DNA of 64,000 bases from Methanolobus zinderi (GCF_013388255.1 NZ_CP058215.1:1674001-1738000); one strand, 5' to 3'. Counted from the stretch's first letter, positions 8,856 through 17,985 are shown. Translations and numbers: made by a program. Notes: generated by a model from the letters alone, not told the origin.

Positions 8856-10265
8856 ATGAAGATCAACAGCCCACTTGAAGCTTACAAGTACCTGCCAGGA
8901 ACAAACTGTGGCGAATGTGGCGAGCAGACCTGTATGGCCTTTGCAGCGCACCTTATCGACAGGTCAAAGGACCTCACAGAATGTACACCAATCCTCGAGG
9001 ACAAGTTCAAAAAGAAGTATGAAGAACTTGATGCACTTCTTGCTCCCGAGATAAGGGAAGTCGAGATAGGTGTCGGTGAGAATGTCGTGAAGATCGGCGG
9101 AGACGATGTACTCTACAGACACAAGCTCACATTCTTCAACCAGAACGCACTCGCATACGATGTATGGGACACCATGGATGAGAAGGATCTTGTGGAGAGA
9201 GTGAAATACATCCAGGACTTCAAGAAGTTCTATGTCGGAAATTTCCTCACAGTGGATATGATAGCCATACGTTCCACATCCGATGACCCGAAAAAATTTG
9301 CCGCTGCCGTCAAGAAGGTTATGGAAACAACCGATCTGCCACTTGTTCTCTGTTCATTCAATCCTGAAGTGCTAAGAGCAGGTCTTGAGGTTGCCAAAGA
9401 TATCAATCCACTTCTTTACGCAGCAAACAAGGACAACTGGAAGGAAATTGCAGACCTTGTTCTGGAATATGATGTACCTGTAACACTCTTTGCACCTGAT
9501 GACCTTGATCTTCTCAAGTCCATGGCAAAGACCTTTGCCGAGATGGGTACAGAGAAACTCGTACTCGACCCCGGAACATTCCCGACAGGCGAGCGTCTCA
9601 GAAAGACCTTCAACAACTTTATCAAGGTACGCAGGGCCGGTATCGAGGGTGATCGCGAGATCGCATATCCGATCATGGCCGTGCCTTTCACAGCGTGGAT
9701 GGCACATGACGATCCCGTAAGTGCATCCTACTGGGAAACCGTGGTGGCTTCAGTATTCACTGTAAAATACGGTGATATTATGATACTCCACAGCACAGAG
9801 CCATATGCAATGCTGCCGGAGTTGCACATCCGTGACACCATCTACACTGATCCGAGAAAGCCTGTGACTGTTGATCCGGGTATGTATGAGGTAGGGGAAC
9901 CAACAAAGGATTCACCTGTACTTGTCACAACCAACTTCGCTCTTACATACTACACTGTAGAGAGTGACATATCATCCAATAAGATCGACTGTTACCTCTG
10001 GGCGATAGATACAGAAGGTATCGGTGTGGAGGCAGCGGTTGCAGGCGGACAGCTCACTGCCGATAAGATCAAGAAAGGAATCGAGGAATCCGGTTTCGAT
10101 CTGAAGAAGGACACATCACACAACACCATAGTTCTCCCGGGACTTGCAGCACGCCTGCAGGGTGATGTTGAGGATGCCACAGGTGCCAATGTGCTGATCG
10201 GTCCTGCGGATTCCGGAAGGATTCCAGGATGGATGGAAAAGAACTGGCCACCAGAGAAGAAATAA
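8856..10265 (+). CDS. cdhE: ACDS complex corrinoid iron-sulfur protein gamma subunit
   Basis: 469 residues. It holds the [4Fe-4S] cluster and corrinoid cofactor that accept and donate the methyl group. The N-terminal cluster motif is C18, C21, C26 and C43 (TNCGECGEQTC and TECTPIL). Residues about 80-320 form a methyltransferase-like TIM barrel, and the C-terminal domain (about 340-465), with GIGVEAAVAGGQL and GLAARLQGDVEDATG, is the cobamide-binding Rossmann fold. Ribosome binding site GGAGGTG overlaps the end of cdhD, and the genes are 3 bp apart. Last gene of the operon, followed by a hairpin terminator. Confidence 0.96.
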   Translation: MKINSPLEAYKYLPGTNCGECGEQTCMAFAAHLIDRSKDLTECTPILEDKFKKKYEELDALLAPEIREVEIGVGENVVKIGGDDVLYRHKLTFFNQNALAYDVWDTMDEKDLVERVKYIQDFKKFYVGNFLTVDMIAIRSTSDDPKKFAAAVKKVMETTDLPLVLCSFNPEVLRAGLEVAKDINPLLYAANKDNWKEIADLVLEYDVPVTLFAPDDLDLLKSMAKTFAEMGTEKLVLDPGTFPTGERLRKTFNNFIKVRRAGIEGDREIAYPIMAVPFTAWMAHDDPVSASYWETVVASVFTVKYGDIMILHSTEPYAMLPELHIRDTIYTDPRKPVTVDPGMYEVGEPTKDSPVLVTTNFALTYYTVESDISSNKIDCYLWAIDTEGIGVEAAVAGGQLTADKIKKGIEESGFDLKKDTSHNTIVLPGLAARLQGDVEDATGANVLIGPADSGRIPGWMEKNWPPEKK

Positions 10266-10284
10266 CTCTGTTTGAAAACTGGTT

Positions 10285-10320
10285 TTCCGTGCAGCTCTGC
10301 ACGGAATTCCTTCTCTTTTA
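10285..10320 (+). terminator. terminator of the cdh operon
   Basis: A perfect 10-bp stem TTCCGTGCAG (10285-10294) pairs with CTGCACGGAA (10297-10306) across a 2-nt gap, effectively a slightly shorter stem with a small loop. It is followed by the pyrimidine-rich run TTCCTTCTCTTTTA. It lies 20 bp after the cdhE stop. Confidence 0.75.
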
Positions 10321-10423
10321 ATAAACATGCAGGAGATCCCAACCCTTAAAATATAGTTGCGGACTGCAAAGTTAAATCATAAGATTATTATATCTCATAT
10401 CCGATTCTAATGTGTGGAAAAGC

Positions 10424-10774
10424 ATGGAAACTATCATAAGAAAACCCGACAGCCTTGAGATAACAAAGGACGGAAAACACTGTACCATAATAGGAGATGT
10501 GGAAGACGTCAGTGACGAGTATATCTTAACGCTTGCTGAGTGGGCCACAAACCTGTGGGACTATGATAGGATAAGCATGTGGAAAAAATCCGATTCCATG
10601 GAACCAGGTTATTTTATCCGCAACAGTGAAAAGGGGAAGTACAAACTACACGTACTTGATCATGAGCAGCTTGAGGACCTTTTTGGCGCATCCCACAAGG
10701 ACAGTCCGAAGAGACTGCATGACTGGGAGAAAAAGGAACTTGTGGCTTACGTGGATTGGTTAATCAATAAATAA
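10424..10774 (+). CDS. hypothetical protein, small acidic soluble
   Basis: 116 residues from the ATG at 10424; an in-frame GTG at 10412 would add four residues. No motif recognised. The protein is rich in Asp, Lys and Trp (LAEWATNLWDYDRISMWKK; LHDWEKKELVAYVDWLINK) and appears mostly alpha/beta with an amphipathic C-terminal helix. Upstream lies ATTATTATATCTCATAT near 10383-10399 as possible TATA element, so it is probably a separate transcript from cdh. Gene reality is supported by length, codon usage and lack of a better overlapping frame. Function unknown. Confidence 0.65.
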   Translation: METIIRKPDSLEITKDGKHCTIIGDVEDVSDEYILTLAEWATNLWDYDRISMWKKSDSMEPGYFIRNSEKGKYKLHVLDHEQLEDLFGASHKDSPKRLHDWEKKELVAYVDWLINK

Positions 10775-10801
10775 ATCCCACACTTCAAAAATAAGTGGAA
10801 T

Positions 10802-10981
10802 TTAAAAGCCACAGTCGTCGACCATGATTTCAGGATGGGTATCCTTTGTAAGATCAGCCCTGACCTTTGATTCAAGATATTTCAGGTATTCGCATTTACC
10901 TGTTTTCCTGAAAATTATGCAATCGCTGCAATAGGTCTTTTTGTTCTCTTCCGAATATCCGATGGTTTCTATTATACACAT
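10802..10981 (-). CDS. tiny cysteine-containing protein, third gene of a small-protein operon
   Basis: 59 residues, read from the ATG at 10979-10981 to TAA at 10802: starts MCIIETIGYSEENKK and ends MVDDCGF. Cysteines at positions 2, 18, 21, 30 and 57; the TYCSDCIIFRKTGKC arrangement (CxxC, then Cys 9 residues on) suggests a metal site. The start overlaps the end of the preceding zinc-ribbon gene by 10 bp, a strong sign of coupled translation and of a real gene. No family recognised. Confidence 0.6.
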   Translation of the reverse strand: MCIIETIGYSEENKKTYCSDCIIFRKTGKCEYLKYLESKVRADLTKDTHPEIMVDDCGF

Positions 10982-11139
10982 GTTCCCACTCTGTCATTTT
11001 TAACTGTAATTGTGACCATATCCTTTGCAGAAGTTATCCTTCCACAGCATTTACAATAGTAAAAGACATTCGAACCCAAGAGCTGTCGTTTTAGTTCCGT
11101 ATTGCAATGCTCACAAGATACACTAACATTTTTACTCAC
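10972..11139 (-). CDS. small zinc-ribbon protein
   Basis: 55 residues from the GTG at 11137-11139 (MSKNVSVSCEHCNTELK). Two CxxC knuckles, CEHC (about 9-12) and CKCC (about 29-32), form a classic zinc ribbon of the rubredoxin-like kind; the rest is a short beta-rich tail ending GTCV. The frame is open further upstream to an ATG at 11166, but GGGAGTGAT sits just before the GTG, so that start is preferred. Middle gene of three tiny minus-strand genes. Role unknown; such ribbons often bind nucleic acid or protein. Confidence 0.65.
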   Translation of the reverse strand: MSKNVSVSCEHCNTELKRQLLGSNVFYYCKCCGRITSAKDMVTITVKNDRVGTCV

Positions 11140-11178
11140 AATTATCACTCCCGATAAGTGAAGCATTACCCCAATCCG

Positions 11179-11331
11179 TTATTTTGCGGCAATCCCACCG
11201 ATCATGAATCTGATCAGTTCAAGATCTTCCGCATCAACGGATTTATTGTACCTACCCTTTACAATATATTTAATGTCATTATCTGTTTTTGTATCAGTAT
11301 ATGACTGTACATACTTTTTAATGTTTCGCAT
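11179..11331 (-). CDS. tiny hypothetical protein, first gene of the small-protein operon
   Basis: 50 residues, from ATG at 11329-11331 to TAA at 11179: starts MRNIKKYVQSYTD and ends FMIGGIAAK. A good ribosome binding site (AAAGGAG, 7 nt before the ATG) supports it. No cysteine and no membrane segment. The C-terminal VDAEDLELIRFMIGG reads like an amphipathic helix. It lies 39 bp before the zinc-ribbon gene on the same strand. Function unknown. Confidence 0.55.
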   Translation of the reverse strand: MRNIKKYVQSYTDTKTDNDIKYIVKGRYNKSVDAEDLELIRFMIGGIAAK

Positions 11332-11420
11332 ATTTCTTTCTCCTTTCTCTTTACTTCAGATGCAGAATTCATCAGAGAACATATAGATTTGATGTAAATA
11401 ATAGATATATTCTACAAGAA

Positions 11421-11436
11421 TCTATATAGTATATAT
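11421..11436. promoter_or_regulatory. divergent TATA region
   Basis: TATATA-G-TATATA (11423-11435) is nearly symmetrical and could serve the three-gene small-protein unit leftward and the FIST gene rightward. The rest of the 285-bp gap 11332-11616 is AT-rich, with a small TAGGT/ACCTA hairpin at 11541-11553 and no further gene seen. Confidence 0.4.
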
Positions 11437-11616
11437 ACAAACATACCACCACTTCGATACAAGCGGACGATTTATTGAAAATTTTAGGCATCCCAAAACT
11501 TTAAATCCTAAGCAACATTTACACAAGTAATAAATAGATGTAGGTTTTACCTATTTTAAAGTCAAGATAATCAGCATGGTAAAATCCGGCTTCCCGGCCA
11601 CATCCGGAAAATCCGG

Positions 11617-12765
11617 ATGATCGCATCTTTTAACCGGAGACAACAGATCCGTATGTACATCGAGAGTTCCTCAGCAGAAGATATAGCCACAAAAATCACT
11701 GACATGATCGACAATGATAATGAAATAGCGATGATACTGCTGGGAGAAGAGGGAAATACCGATGTATATGAGCTTATCAGGAAACTTAACAAAAGCAATA
11801 TCCAGTTCTTCGGAGGCATATTCCCGGGCCTGATATACGGAACCGGGGTACATCACTCCGGGACTATCCTGCAGAAATTTCCCCTTCTGGAGAAGCCGGA
11901 ACTTGTGAAAGGGCTTGATGATCAGAACTTCAAGGTTCCTGATTTTGAAGGAAGATTGTTTGAAGATACAGGCAAAAAACACACATTAATAATCCTGATC
12001 GACGGAATGACGGCAAATATAACGCAGTTGTTACACAGAACATTCAACAACCTGGGGAACTCGGTAAATTACCTTGGAGCAGGAGCCGGCTCTTCGCATT
12101 ATGAGCAAAAACAGTGCATATTTACTCCTGAAGGCATTTTCAAGGATGCTGCGGTAATTGTCCCCATTGAGATGGAAACCGGATTGGGAGTCAGTCACGG
12201 ACTCGAATTTGTCTCCGGCCCTGTCCTTGTTACAAGATCCGGAAATAATGCCATACAGGAGCTGAACTGGAAGAACGCGTATCAGGAATATAAAGGTATT
12301 ATCGAAGATAAGATCGGTAAAAAATGGAGCGATAAAGAATTCTCAGAACATATGGATGATTTCGCACTCGGCATCTATTGCAAGGACAAGGAATACATTG
12401 CACGCGTAATTACAAATGTAAGCGAAAAGGGAGAGCTGATCTGTGCCGGAGAAATGCCGGAAAACGCTGCTCTCAGCATCCTCAGAAGTAAGAAGGACAA
12501 CATGATAGCAGCAGCTTCAAAAGCAGCACAGGAAGCCATATATCCTGAAAGGAAGGCCAGAAATTCATTTATTGTGGAATGTGTTGGCAGATATAAGTTC
12601 CTTGGAGACGGATTTGATGCCGAACTGGGTTCGATAAACTCAAAGATCACTGAGGATGAGGCAAAACCGGAAGGTGTTCTCTCTGTCGGAGAGATTTCCT
12701 CCTATATAGACGGAATACTGGAATTCTTCAATTTCACAGTAGTAGTGGGGCGTTTCTATGAATGA
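11617..12765 (+). CDS. FIST-domain sensory protein
   Basis: 382 residues. FIST domains are intracellular signal-input modules thought to bind small ligands such as amino acids. The N-terminal FIST half (to about 230) includes DNDNEIAMILLGEEG, FFGGIFPGLIYG, LGAGAGSSHYEQ and GVSHGLEFVSGP; the C-terminal FIST_C half (about 230-370) includes NVSEKGELICAGEMPENAAL and KDNMIAAASKAAQEA. No membrane segment. The start at 11617 lacks a clear SD; a second ATG at 11653 follows CCGGAGAC and is a serious alternative. It overlaps the following histidine kinase gene by 8 bp, so FIST sensing is probably linked to that kinase-like protein. Confidence 0.85.
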   Translation: MIASFNRRQQIRMYIESSSAEDIATKITDMIDNDNEIAMILLGEEGNTDVYELIRKLNKSNIQFFGGIFPGLIYGTGVHHSGTILQKFPLLEKPELVKGLDDQNFKVPDFEGRLFEDTGKKHTLIILIDGMTANITQLLHRTFNNLGNSVNYLGAGAGSSHYEQKQCIFTPEGIFKDAAVIVPIEMETGLGVSHGLEFVSGPVLVTRSGNNAIQELNWKNAYQEYKGIIEDKIGKKWSDKEFSEHMDDFALGIYCKDKEYIARVITNVSEKGELICAGEMPENAALSILRSKKDNMIAAASKAAQEAIYPERKARNSFIVECVGRYKFLGDGFDAELGSINSKITEDEAKPEGVLSVGEISSYIDGILEFFNFTVVVGRFYE

Positions 12766-14434
12766 TCATTACCAGGAGATCGTAAAGGATATTTCACTAT
12801 TATATGAGCTCTCACTGTCCATCGGAACTTCCCTTGACCTGAAAGAGAATTGTGATGCATTCCTGAACAAACTGCTTGCAAGGGAAAACTTTGCTTTTGC
12901 ATCGGTCTGGATCAAGAACAAGTACCTTACAGGAGAACACAATCACAAAGCCACACTCGTTTATGCAAATCCGGAATACAGGGCATGTGAAAATACCATC
13001 GACATATCGAGTCCTGCCTTCACCCTTATAAAAGATAAAGAGCCGGTAATGATAAGTAACGAGGATGATCACTTTGAGATGTTGATCTCTGAAAAGGATA
13101 TCAACAAAGGAATCTATTTCATCTTCCCGCTTGGAGATATCGGCTTTCTGAAGGTATATTCCGCTTTCGAGAAAAAAACTGGCGATGACATTATTCTCAG
13201 CAAGCTCATAAATGTAGTGTCCAAGTTCACGGTCTCTTTGGAAGCGTGCCTGTATCATGAACGTTCACTCAGGGAGCTAGAGGAAAGAAAGCGCATAGAG
13301 AACGAATTGCGCATCAGCGAGAAAAGGTTCAAGGACATGGCAGAACTTCTACCGGAAATGATATACGAATGCGATCTGAGAGGGGATTTCACCTATATCA
13401 ATAAAAGCGGTCTTCAAATGCTTGGTTTCTCTAAGGAGGACCTGCAAAGAGGATTGAATATCTCCGAGCTTATCCCGGATTCCGAAAAAGGAAAATTCAG
13501 AAGCAGGTTCACAGAATTGCTTGCGGCAAAGGAGTTACCTTCAATGGAGTACGAACTCCTGACAAAGCATGGCCGTATGATCAGCGTAATTATGTCCTCT
13601 ACTGTTATGATAAAAGGCAGGGAAGTCACGGGTATCAGGGGTATCGCCCTGGATATTACCGAGAAGAAAAGAATGCAGGATTCCCTCCTTGATGCAAAGA
13701 TGATCGCGGTTGCAAACAGGGCCAGAAATGATTTCTTTGCTAACATGAGTCATGAACTCAGGACCCCCCTCAATTCCATAATAGGATTCTCCAACGTTCT
13801 GGAAGACAGGACATATGGCGAGCTTAACAATGAACAGGCCCGCTATGTAAATTATATCCACTCGAGCGGACAAAAGCTGTTAGAACTGATAAATGACCTG
13901 TTGAGCCTTTCCATGATGGAAACCCAGGATATCGAAATAAAGCCCGAATACTTCGACATAATCAGAGCGGTCGTTGAGGTAAGCGAGGCATTAAAGCCAC
14001 TATTGTTGAGACGCAACGTGCATATGGAAGTTATCACCCATACGGAGATAGGAACTATCCACGCTGACAGAAGCAAGTTCAAACAGATAGTTTACAATCT
14101 GATAAACTGCATACTTAATAAATCCGAAGAAAGGCTGGACATGGACCTCGAACTGGACATGGTCAGTAATATGCTAAAAGTTTCAATCAAACAAAAACAG
14201 AATATTTTCTCGTCCTATGATATCGAAAAGATAACCGGAATATTGAGTGAGAACAATAAAAGCTCATCCGGGGAAAATGATGCACTTGAACTGGAAATGA
14301 TGCTTACAAAGAGATTCGTTGAACTGCATGATGGAAGCATCTGGTTTGAAAGCTGCGGGGAAGGCAGTTGTTTCTCCTTTATACTGCCTGCAGATACAAA
14401 AGTGGAAAACGAAAGCCAGCTCATACTGGTCTGA
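12758..14434 (+). CDS. PAS-domain histidine kinase-like protein with degenerate ATPase domain
   Basis: 558 residues, cytosolic. Order: GAF-like N-terminal domain (about 1-180), a short coiled coil (RSLRELEERKRIENELR), a PAS domain (about 195-305, ending LDITEKKRMQ), a HisKA dimerisation helix with phospho-acceptor His332 in MSHELRTPLN, then an HATPase-like domain. The last is unusual: the N-box reads NLINCILN (catalytic Asn of NLLSNA replaced by Cys), no DxGxG G1 box is seen, and the GLGL of G2 is replaced by LELE, although the VELHDGSIWFES and GSCFSFILP frame remains. ATP binding is therefore doubtful. No response regulator adjoins; the nearest is the stand-alone receiver at 59787-60161. Confidence 0.85.
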   Translation: MNDHYQEIVKDISLLYELSLSIGTSLDLKENCDAFLNKLLARENFAFASVWIKNKYLTGEHNHKATLVYANPEYRACENTIDISSPAFTLIKDKEPVMISNEDDHFEMLISEKDINKGIYFIFPLGDIGFLKVYSAFEKKTGDDIILSKLINVVSKFTVSLEACLYHERSLRELEERKRIENELRISEKRFKDMAELLPEMIYECDLRGDFTYINKSGLQMLGFSKEDLQRGLNISELIPDSEKGKFRSRFTELLAAKELPSMEYELLTKHGRMISVIMSSTVMIKGREVTGIRGIALDITEKKRMQDSLLDAKMIAVANRARNDFFANMSHELRTPLNSIIGFSNVLEDRTYGELNNEQARYVNYIHSSGQKLLELINDLLSLSMMETQDIEIKPEYFDIIRAVVEVSEALKPLLLRRNVHMEVITHTEIGTIHADRSKFKQIVYNLINCILNKSEERLDMDLELDMVSNMLKVSIKQKQNIFSSYDIEKITGILSENNKSSSGENDALELEMMLTKRFVELHDGSIWFESCGEGSCFSFILPADTKVENESQLILV

Positions 14435-14521
14435 AGGCAAAAAAGGCTTTGCCATAGACTAAAATACGGACAGTGCACATATGTAGCATCAATTATCATA
14501 GAGTGTAATTGAGGACTATAT

Positions 14522-15580
14522 ATGAGTGATGTATTTTTCAAACCTTCAGAAAATGTTGCCAGTGATGAGACCCAGATAGATCAGATCATAGAGCTGTTCC
14601 CGAAAATATCACCTGTGAAAGAGGGGGACCTTGTTGCGGTAAAGATCCATCCGGGAGAGTACGGAAATACAACACATGTACATCCGGTACTGGTCAGAAC
14701 GATAGTCGACCTTGTAAAGGATGCAGGAGGAATTCCTTTTGTTACCGATACCACAGTCCTCTATAGCGGAAAGAGGTTCAACGGAGCTGATGTGATCGAC
14801 ACTGCTGCGATCAACGGATTCTCACATGCAGGAATGGGAGCACCTTTTATCTGTGCAGACGGACTTACCGGAGATGATAGTGTGCTTACCAGTATCGGTG
14901 GCGAGAAAGTGGAAGATATAACGGTGGCCTCAGCCATCGCCAGGGCAGATTCCATGATAATGCTATCCCACTGTAAAGGGCATCCAGCCTCGGGTTTCGG
15001 GGGAGCGGTCAAGAATTTGGGAATGGGATGTCTGGACAAGGCAGGCAAGACACAGGTACATGAGGTTGGCAGGCCCGACATTGACCCTGAGAAATGTGTC
15101 GGATGTAATAACTGCGTAAAGCTCTGTCCCTGGGGAGCAATAACAGTTGAAGATGGCAAAGCAAGCGTTGACAGGGACCTCTGTAAAGGTGAGCTTTCCT
15201 GTGCTGAAAGCTGCAGGTATGGTGCCATCGTGCCACCAGCTGGTTTTTTCAACGAGATGCAGGCCCGCCTTGGTGAAGCCGCACTCGGACCCATAAAACA
15301 CCTTGAGGGCAGGATCGGATACATCAACTGGATATTTAACCTGACCCCTGGTTGCGATTGTTTCAATTTCTCTGCACCTGCCTTTACAGGTGACATCGGC
15401 ATACTTGCTTCAAAGGATCCTGTGGCCCTGGACATGGCAAGTATCGATCTTATCAACCAGAAGATGCAGCATGACAAAAGCGGGCAGATCAGCGATGTGT
15501 GGGGCATTGACCCTGTAATCCATGTAGATTATGCGGCCAGGATCGGTGCAGGCAGTCCGGAGTATAAGCTTTTGCGCTGA
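14522..15580 (+). CDS. DUF362 protein with two 4Fe-4S ferredoxin motifs
   Basis: 352 residues. The DUF362 fold spans both sides of a ferredoxin insert: the N-terminal part has LVAVKIHPGEYG and MIMLSHCKGHPASGFGGAVKNLGMG, the C-terminal part DPVALDMASIDLINQ. The insert (about 192-235) has CVGCNNCVKLCP plus a second, spaced set CKGELSCAESCRYGA that binds one more cluster. Such proteins are common in anaerobes and methanogens and are presumed redox proteins; no reaction is established. Cytosolic, no signal. It starts a run of genes on the plus strand; the true NMD3 start lies 55 bp downstream. Confidence 0.88.
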   Translation: MSDVFFKPSENVASDETQIDQIIELFPKISPVKEGDLVAVKIHPGEYGNTTHVHPVLVRTIVDLVKDAGGIPFVTDTTVLYSGKRFNGADVIDTAAINGFSHAGMGAPFICADGLTGDDSVLTSIGGEKVEDITVASAIARADSMIMLSHCKGHPASGFGGAVKNLGMGCLDKAGKTQVHEVGRPDIDPEKCVGCNNCVKLCPWGAITVEDGKASVDRDLCKGELSCAESCRYGAIVPPAGFFNEMQARLGEAALGPIKHLEGRIGYINWIFNLTPGCDCFNFSAPAFTGDIGILASKDPVALDMASIDLINQKMQHDKSGQISDVWGIDPVIHVDYAARIGAGSPEYKLLR

Positions 15581-15635
15581 ACATACGTTGCAGAAGAGGG
15601 AAAACATTATTAGTCCAGGCAGGGATTCAGAGACG

Positions 15636-16697
15636 ATGAATTATACCATTTGTCCTAAATGCGGAAAAGACACGAAAAGACTTATTGATAGTCTTTGCCA
15701 GGAATGCTTCTTTGAGAGCTCGGACCTTGTAAAAGTACCACAGGTTTTGCATGCGCAGGTCTGCTCAAATTGCGGAGCACACTTCAATAGGGGCAGATGG
15801 ACAAATGATTACGACATCGATGAGATCGTGATCCGGACCGTTGAGGACGAGCTGCTGATCCATGAAAAAGCGGAGGATATCGAGCTTTATATAGAGCCCA
15901 GGCAGATGACGCCACATCTCTACCGTGTAAGAGTGGAAGTCGACGCCACAATAATCGGGGAAAGACTGCATCAGCAAGTAGAGACAGAGGTGCGTATAGG
16001 CCGCATGGCATGTGATATGTGCAGCCGGATCTCAGGAGGATATTTCGAGTCGATACTCCAGATAAGGGCTACCAACCGCCGCCTGAACGATGAAGAAAAG
16101 AAGGAATGCATGGCTATTGTTAACTCCATTCTAAAAAGAATGCGTAAAAAGGGTGACAGGATGGCATTCATTTCAAATTCTATCGATGACAGGGAAGGTA
16201 TCGACCTCTACATGGGCTCGGCAAACGCAAGCCGTGATATCTGCAAGGAAGTCGTATCCGAGCTTGGAGGAACTTTTTCAGAATCACCAAACCTTTTTAC
16301 CAGGAAGGACGGAAAGGACGTCTACAGAATAACATTTGCTTTAAGGTTGCCGGAATTTATGCCCGGGGACATCATCGAGTTCGGGGAAAATGTAATTGAG
16401 GTCCGCAAATTCGGGAAGAATGTTACGGGGACGAACCTTATAAGCGGTTCAAAGTATCTTTCAAAGCCTGATGAGATACAGGATGCGAAACTCGTCGGAC
16501 GCAGGGAGGATGCGGTCAGAACCGTTGTGGTCGCAACGGAAGATGATGAACTAATGGTACTTGACCCGGAAAACTACGAAACCGTCACCATCAAGAAGCC
16601 ATTGTTGTTCAGTGCAGAGGCGGGAGACGAGGTCCCTGCAATTAAAACCAGCAACGGTATAGTTGTGCTGACTGAAGATAGTCCTGACACTGACTAA
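15636..16697 (+). CDS. archaeal NMD3-family protein
   Basis: 353 residues from MNYTICPKCGKD. Eukaryotic NMD3 is the adaptor for 60S subunit export; the archaeal homologue is presumed to act in late large-subunit maturation. The N-terminal zinc-binding region has CPKCGK (5-10), CQEC, CSNCGAHFNRG and the later CDMCSRISGGYFE; the remainder matches the archaeal NMD3 core (MRKKGDRMAFISNSIDDREGIDLY; FTRKDGKDVYRITFALRLPEF) with a C-terminal OB-like domain. The frame is open 35 codons further upstream but that stretch overlaps the DUF362 gene and lacks NMD3 features, so ATG 15636 is chosen. Confidence 0.88.
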   Translation: MNYTICPKCGKDTKRLIDSLCQECFFESSDLVKVPQVLHAQVCSNCGAHFNRGRWTNDYDIDEIVIRTVEDELLIHEKAEDIELYIEPRQMTPHLYRVRVEVDATIIGERLHQQVETEVRIGRMACDMCSRISGGYFESILQIRATNRRLNDEEKKECMAIVNSILKRMRKKGDRMAFISNSIDDREGIDLYMGSANASRDICKEVVSELGGTFSESPNLFTRKDGKDVYRITFALRLPEFMPGDIIEFGENVIEVRKFGKNVTGTNLISGSKYLSKPDEIQDAKLVGRREDAVRTVVVATEDDELMVLDPENYETVTIKKPLLFSAEAGDEVPAIKTSNGIVVLTEDSPDTD

Positions 16698-16709
16698 GCC
16701 CTCACGATC

Positions 16710-17918
16710 ATGAAGAACATACTTGTCATCGGATTCAGCACCCGCAACATCATATGTTCCGGAAATCGCGCCGGCTACAACATGTATGCCATTGATGCCT
16801 TCTGTGACCATGACATGCTTGAGTGTGCCAGAGCGGCCATTAAACTTGATATCGGAGAGGGATTCCATGCAGAGAACATCGAAATTTCAGATCTCTGTGG
16901 GATAATCGACAGCTTCGGGATAGAATTTGATGCAATAATACCTGCATCAGGCTTTGAAACCATAAGTTTTCCGAAAAACTATCCCATCCTGTGCAATGAT
17001 CATGATATCATGAAAGAGGTGACTGATAAGTCCAGATTCGCAAGGTTGCTCAGCTCTCTGAATCTTCCGCATCCTCAGACATATTCCCTATCGGAGATCG
17101 AAAACATAAACAGCCCGATCATGGTAAAACCTGCGTGTTCCGGCGGAGGAATCTTGAACAGGGTATTGTATGACTGGAATGATCTGCAATCCTATCTTGA
17201 TTCTCTTAACAGAATGCACATACAACTAACAGAGAAGGACCTGGTATTCCAGGACTACCTTCAGGGAATTCCTGCAAGTGTTTCTGTAATTTCAACAGAA
17301 GACAGGGCATCTGCAGTTGCCATTAACGAACAATTGATAGGGATTCCCTGGCTTACAGGACTGCCATTTGCATACTGCGGGAACATCACACCCTTATACA
17401 CACCTTTCAGTGACCAAATGAAAAATATAGCTGAAAATCTTATATTAGAACTTGGACTCGTCGGATCCAGCGGAGTGGATTTCCTTATAACAGAGAATGG
17501 TCCTGTTATCATAGAAGTAAATGCAAGGTTCCAGGGAAGCCTTGATACCGTCGAGTTGTCCACTGGTCTTAACTTGTTTGAAGCACATATGCAGGCGTTT
17601 GAGGGCAAACTGCCGGAAGAGCCCCGGAACAGAGAATATGCGGCAAGGGCTATAATCTACGGAGACAGGAATATTGAAGTAAGTGCTCACCTGCATGAGA
17701 AGATACTGGAAAAGCGTAGCGTCGATGTGCCAAATACAGGAGACATAGTAGGCCCGGATGAGCCATTGACCTCTGTACTGTCCACAGGAAATTGCAGAGA
17801 AGAAGTGATCAGGGAAGCCAGAAGCAGCGTTATGTTTATACGGGAGTGTCTGGATTTAGACTCACCACAAGAAAATGGCCCGAGAACAGAAAGTACTTAT
17901 GTACAGAACATTAAATGA
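16710..17918 (+). CDS. ATP-grasp family carboligase-like protein
   Basis: 402 residues. Rossmann-like N-domain (KNILVIGFSTRNI; FDAIIPASGFE), then an ATP-grasp fold: MVKPACSGGGILN as nucleotide-binding strand-loop (about 137-150), VFQDYLQGIPASVSVIS, and the metal-binding acidic loop GPVIIEVNARFQGSLD (about 265-280) with E and N. Archaeal members of this group (COG2232-like) are predicted ATP-dependent carboxylate-amine ligases of unknown substrate. It starts 12 bp after NMD3, so probably cotranscribed. Substrate cannot be deduced from sequence. Confidence 0.82.
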   Translation: MKNILVIGFSTRNIICSGNRAGYNMYAIDAFCDHDMLECARAAIKLDIGEGFHAENIEISDLCGIIDSFGIEFDAIIPASGFETISFPKNYPILCNDHDIMKEVTDKSRFARLLSSLNLPHPQTYSLSEIENINSPIMVKPACSGGGILNRVLYDWNDLQSYLDSLNRMHIQLTEKDLVFQDYLQGIPASVSVISTEDRASAVAINEQLIGIPWLTGLPFAYCGNITPLYTPFSDQMKNIAENLILELGLVGSSGVDFLITENGPVIIEVNARFQGSLDTVELSTGLNLFEAHMQAFEGKLPEEPRNREYAARAIIYGDRNIEVSAHLHEKILEKRSVDVPNTGDIVGPDEPLTSVLSTGNCREEVIREARSSVMFIRECLDLDSPQENGPRTESTYVQNIK

Positions 17919-17985
17919 GAGTTTTTAGCAAAAGTTAATATTGCAATATTATACATGGATATGCATTTTATGAGGTGAATGCTTT

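Noticed and set aside
15531-15635. 35-codon N-terminal extension of the NMD3 protein
   Set aside because: Overlaps the DUF362 gene end, shows no family similarity, and the zinc motif CPKCGK begins right after the internal ATG at 15636.
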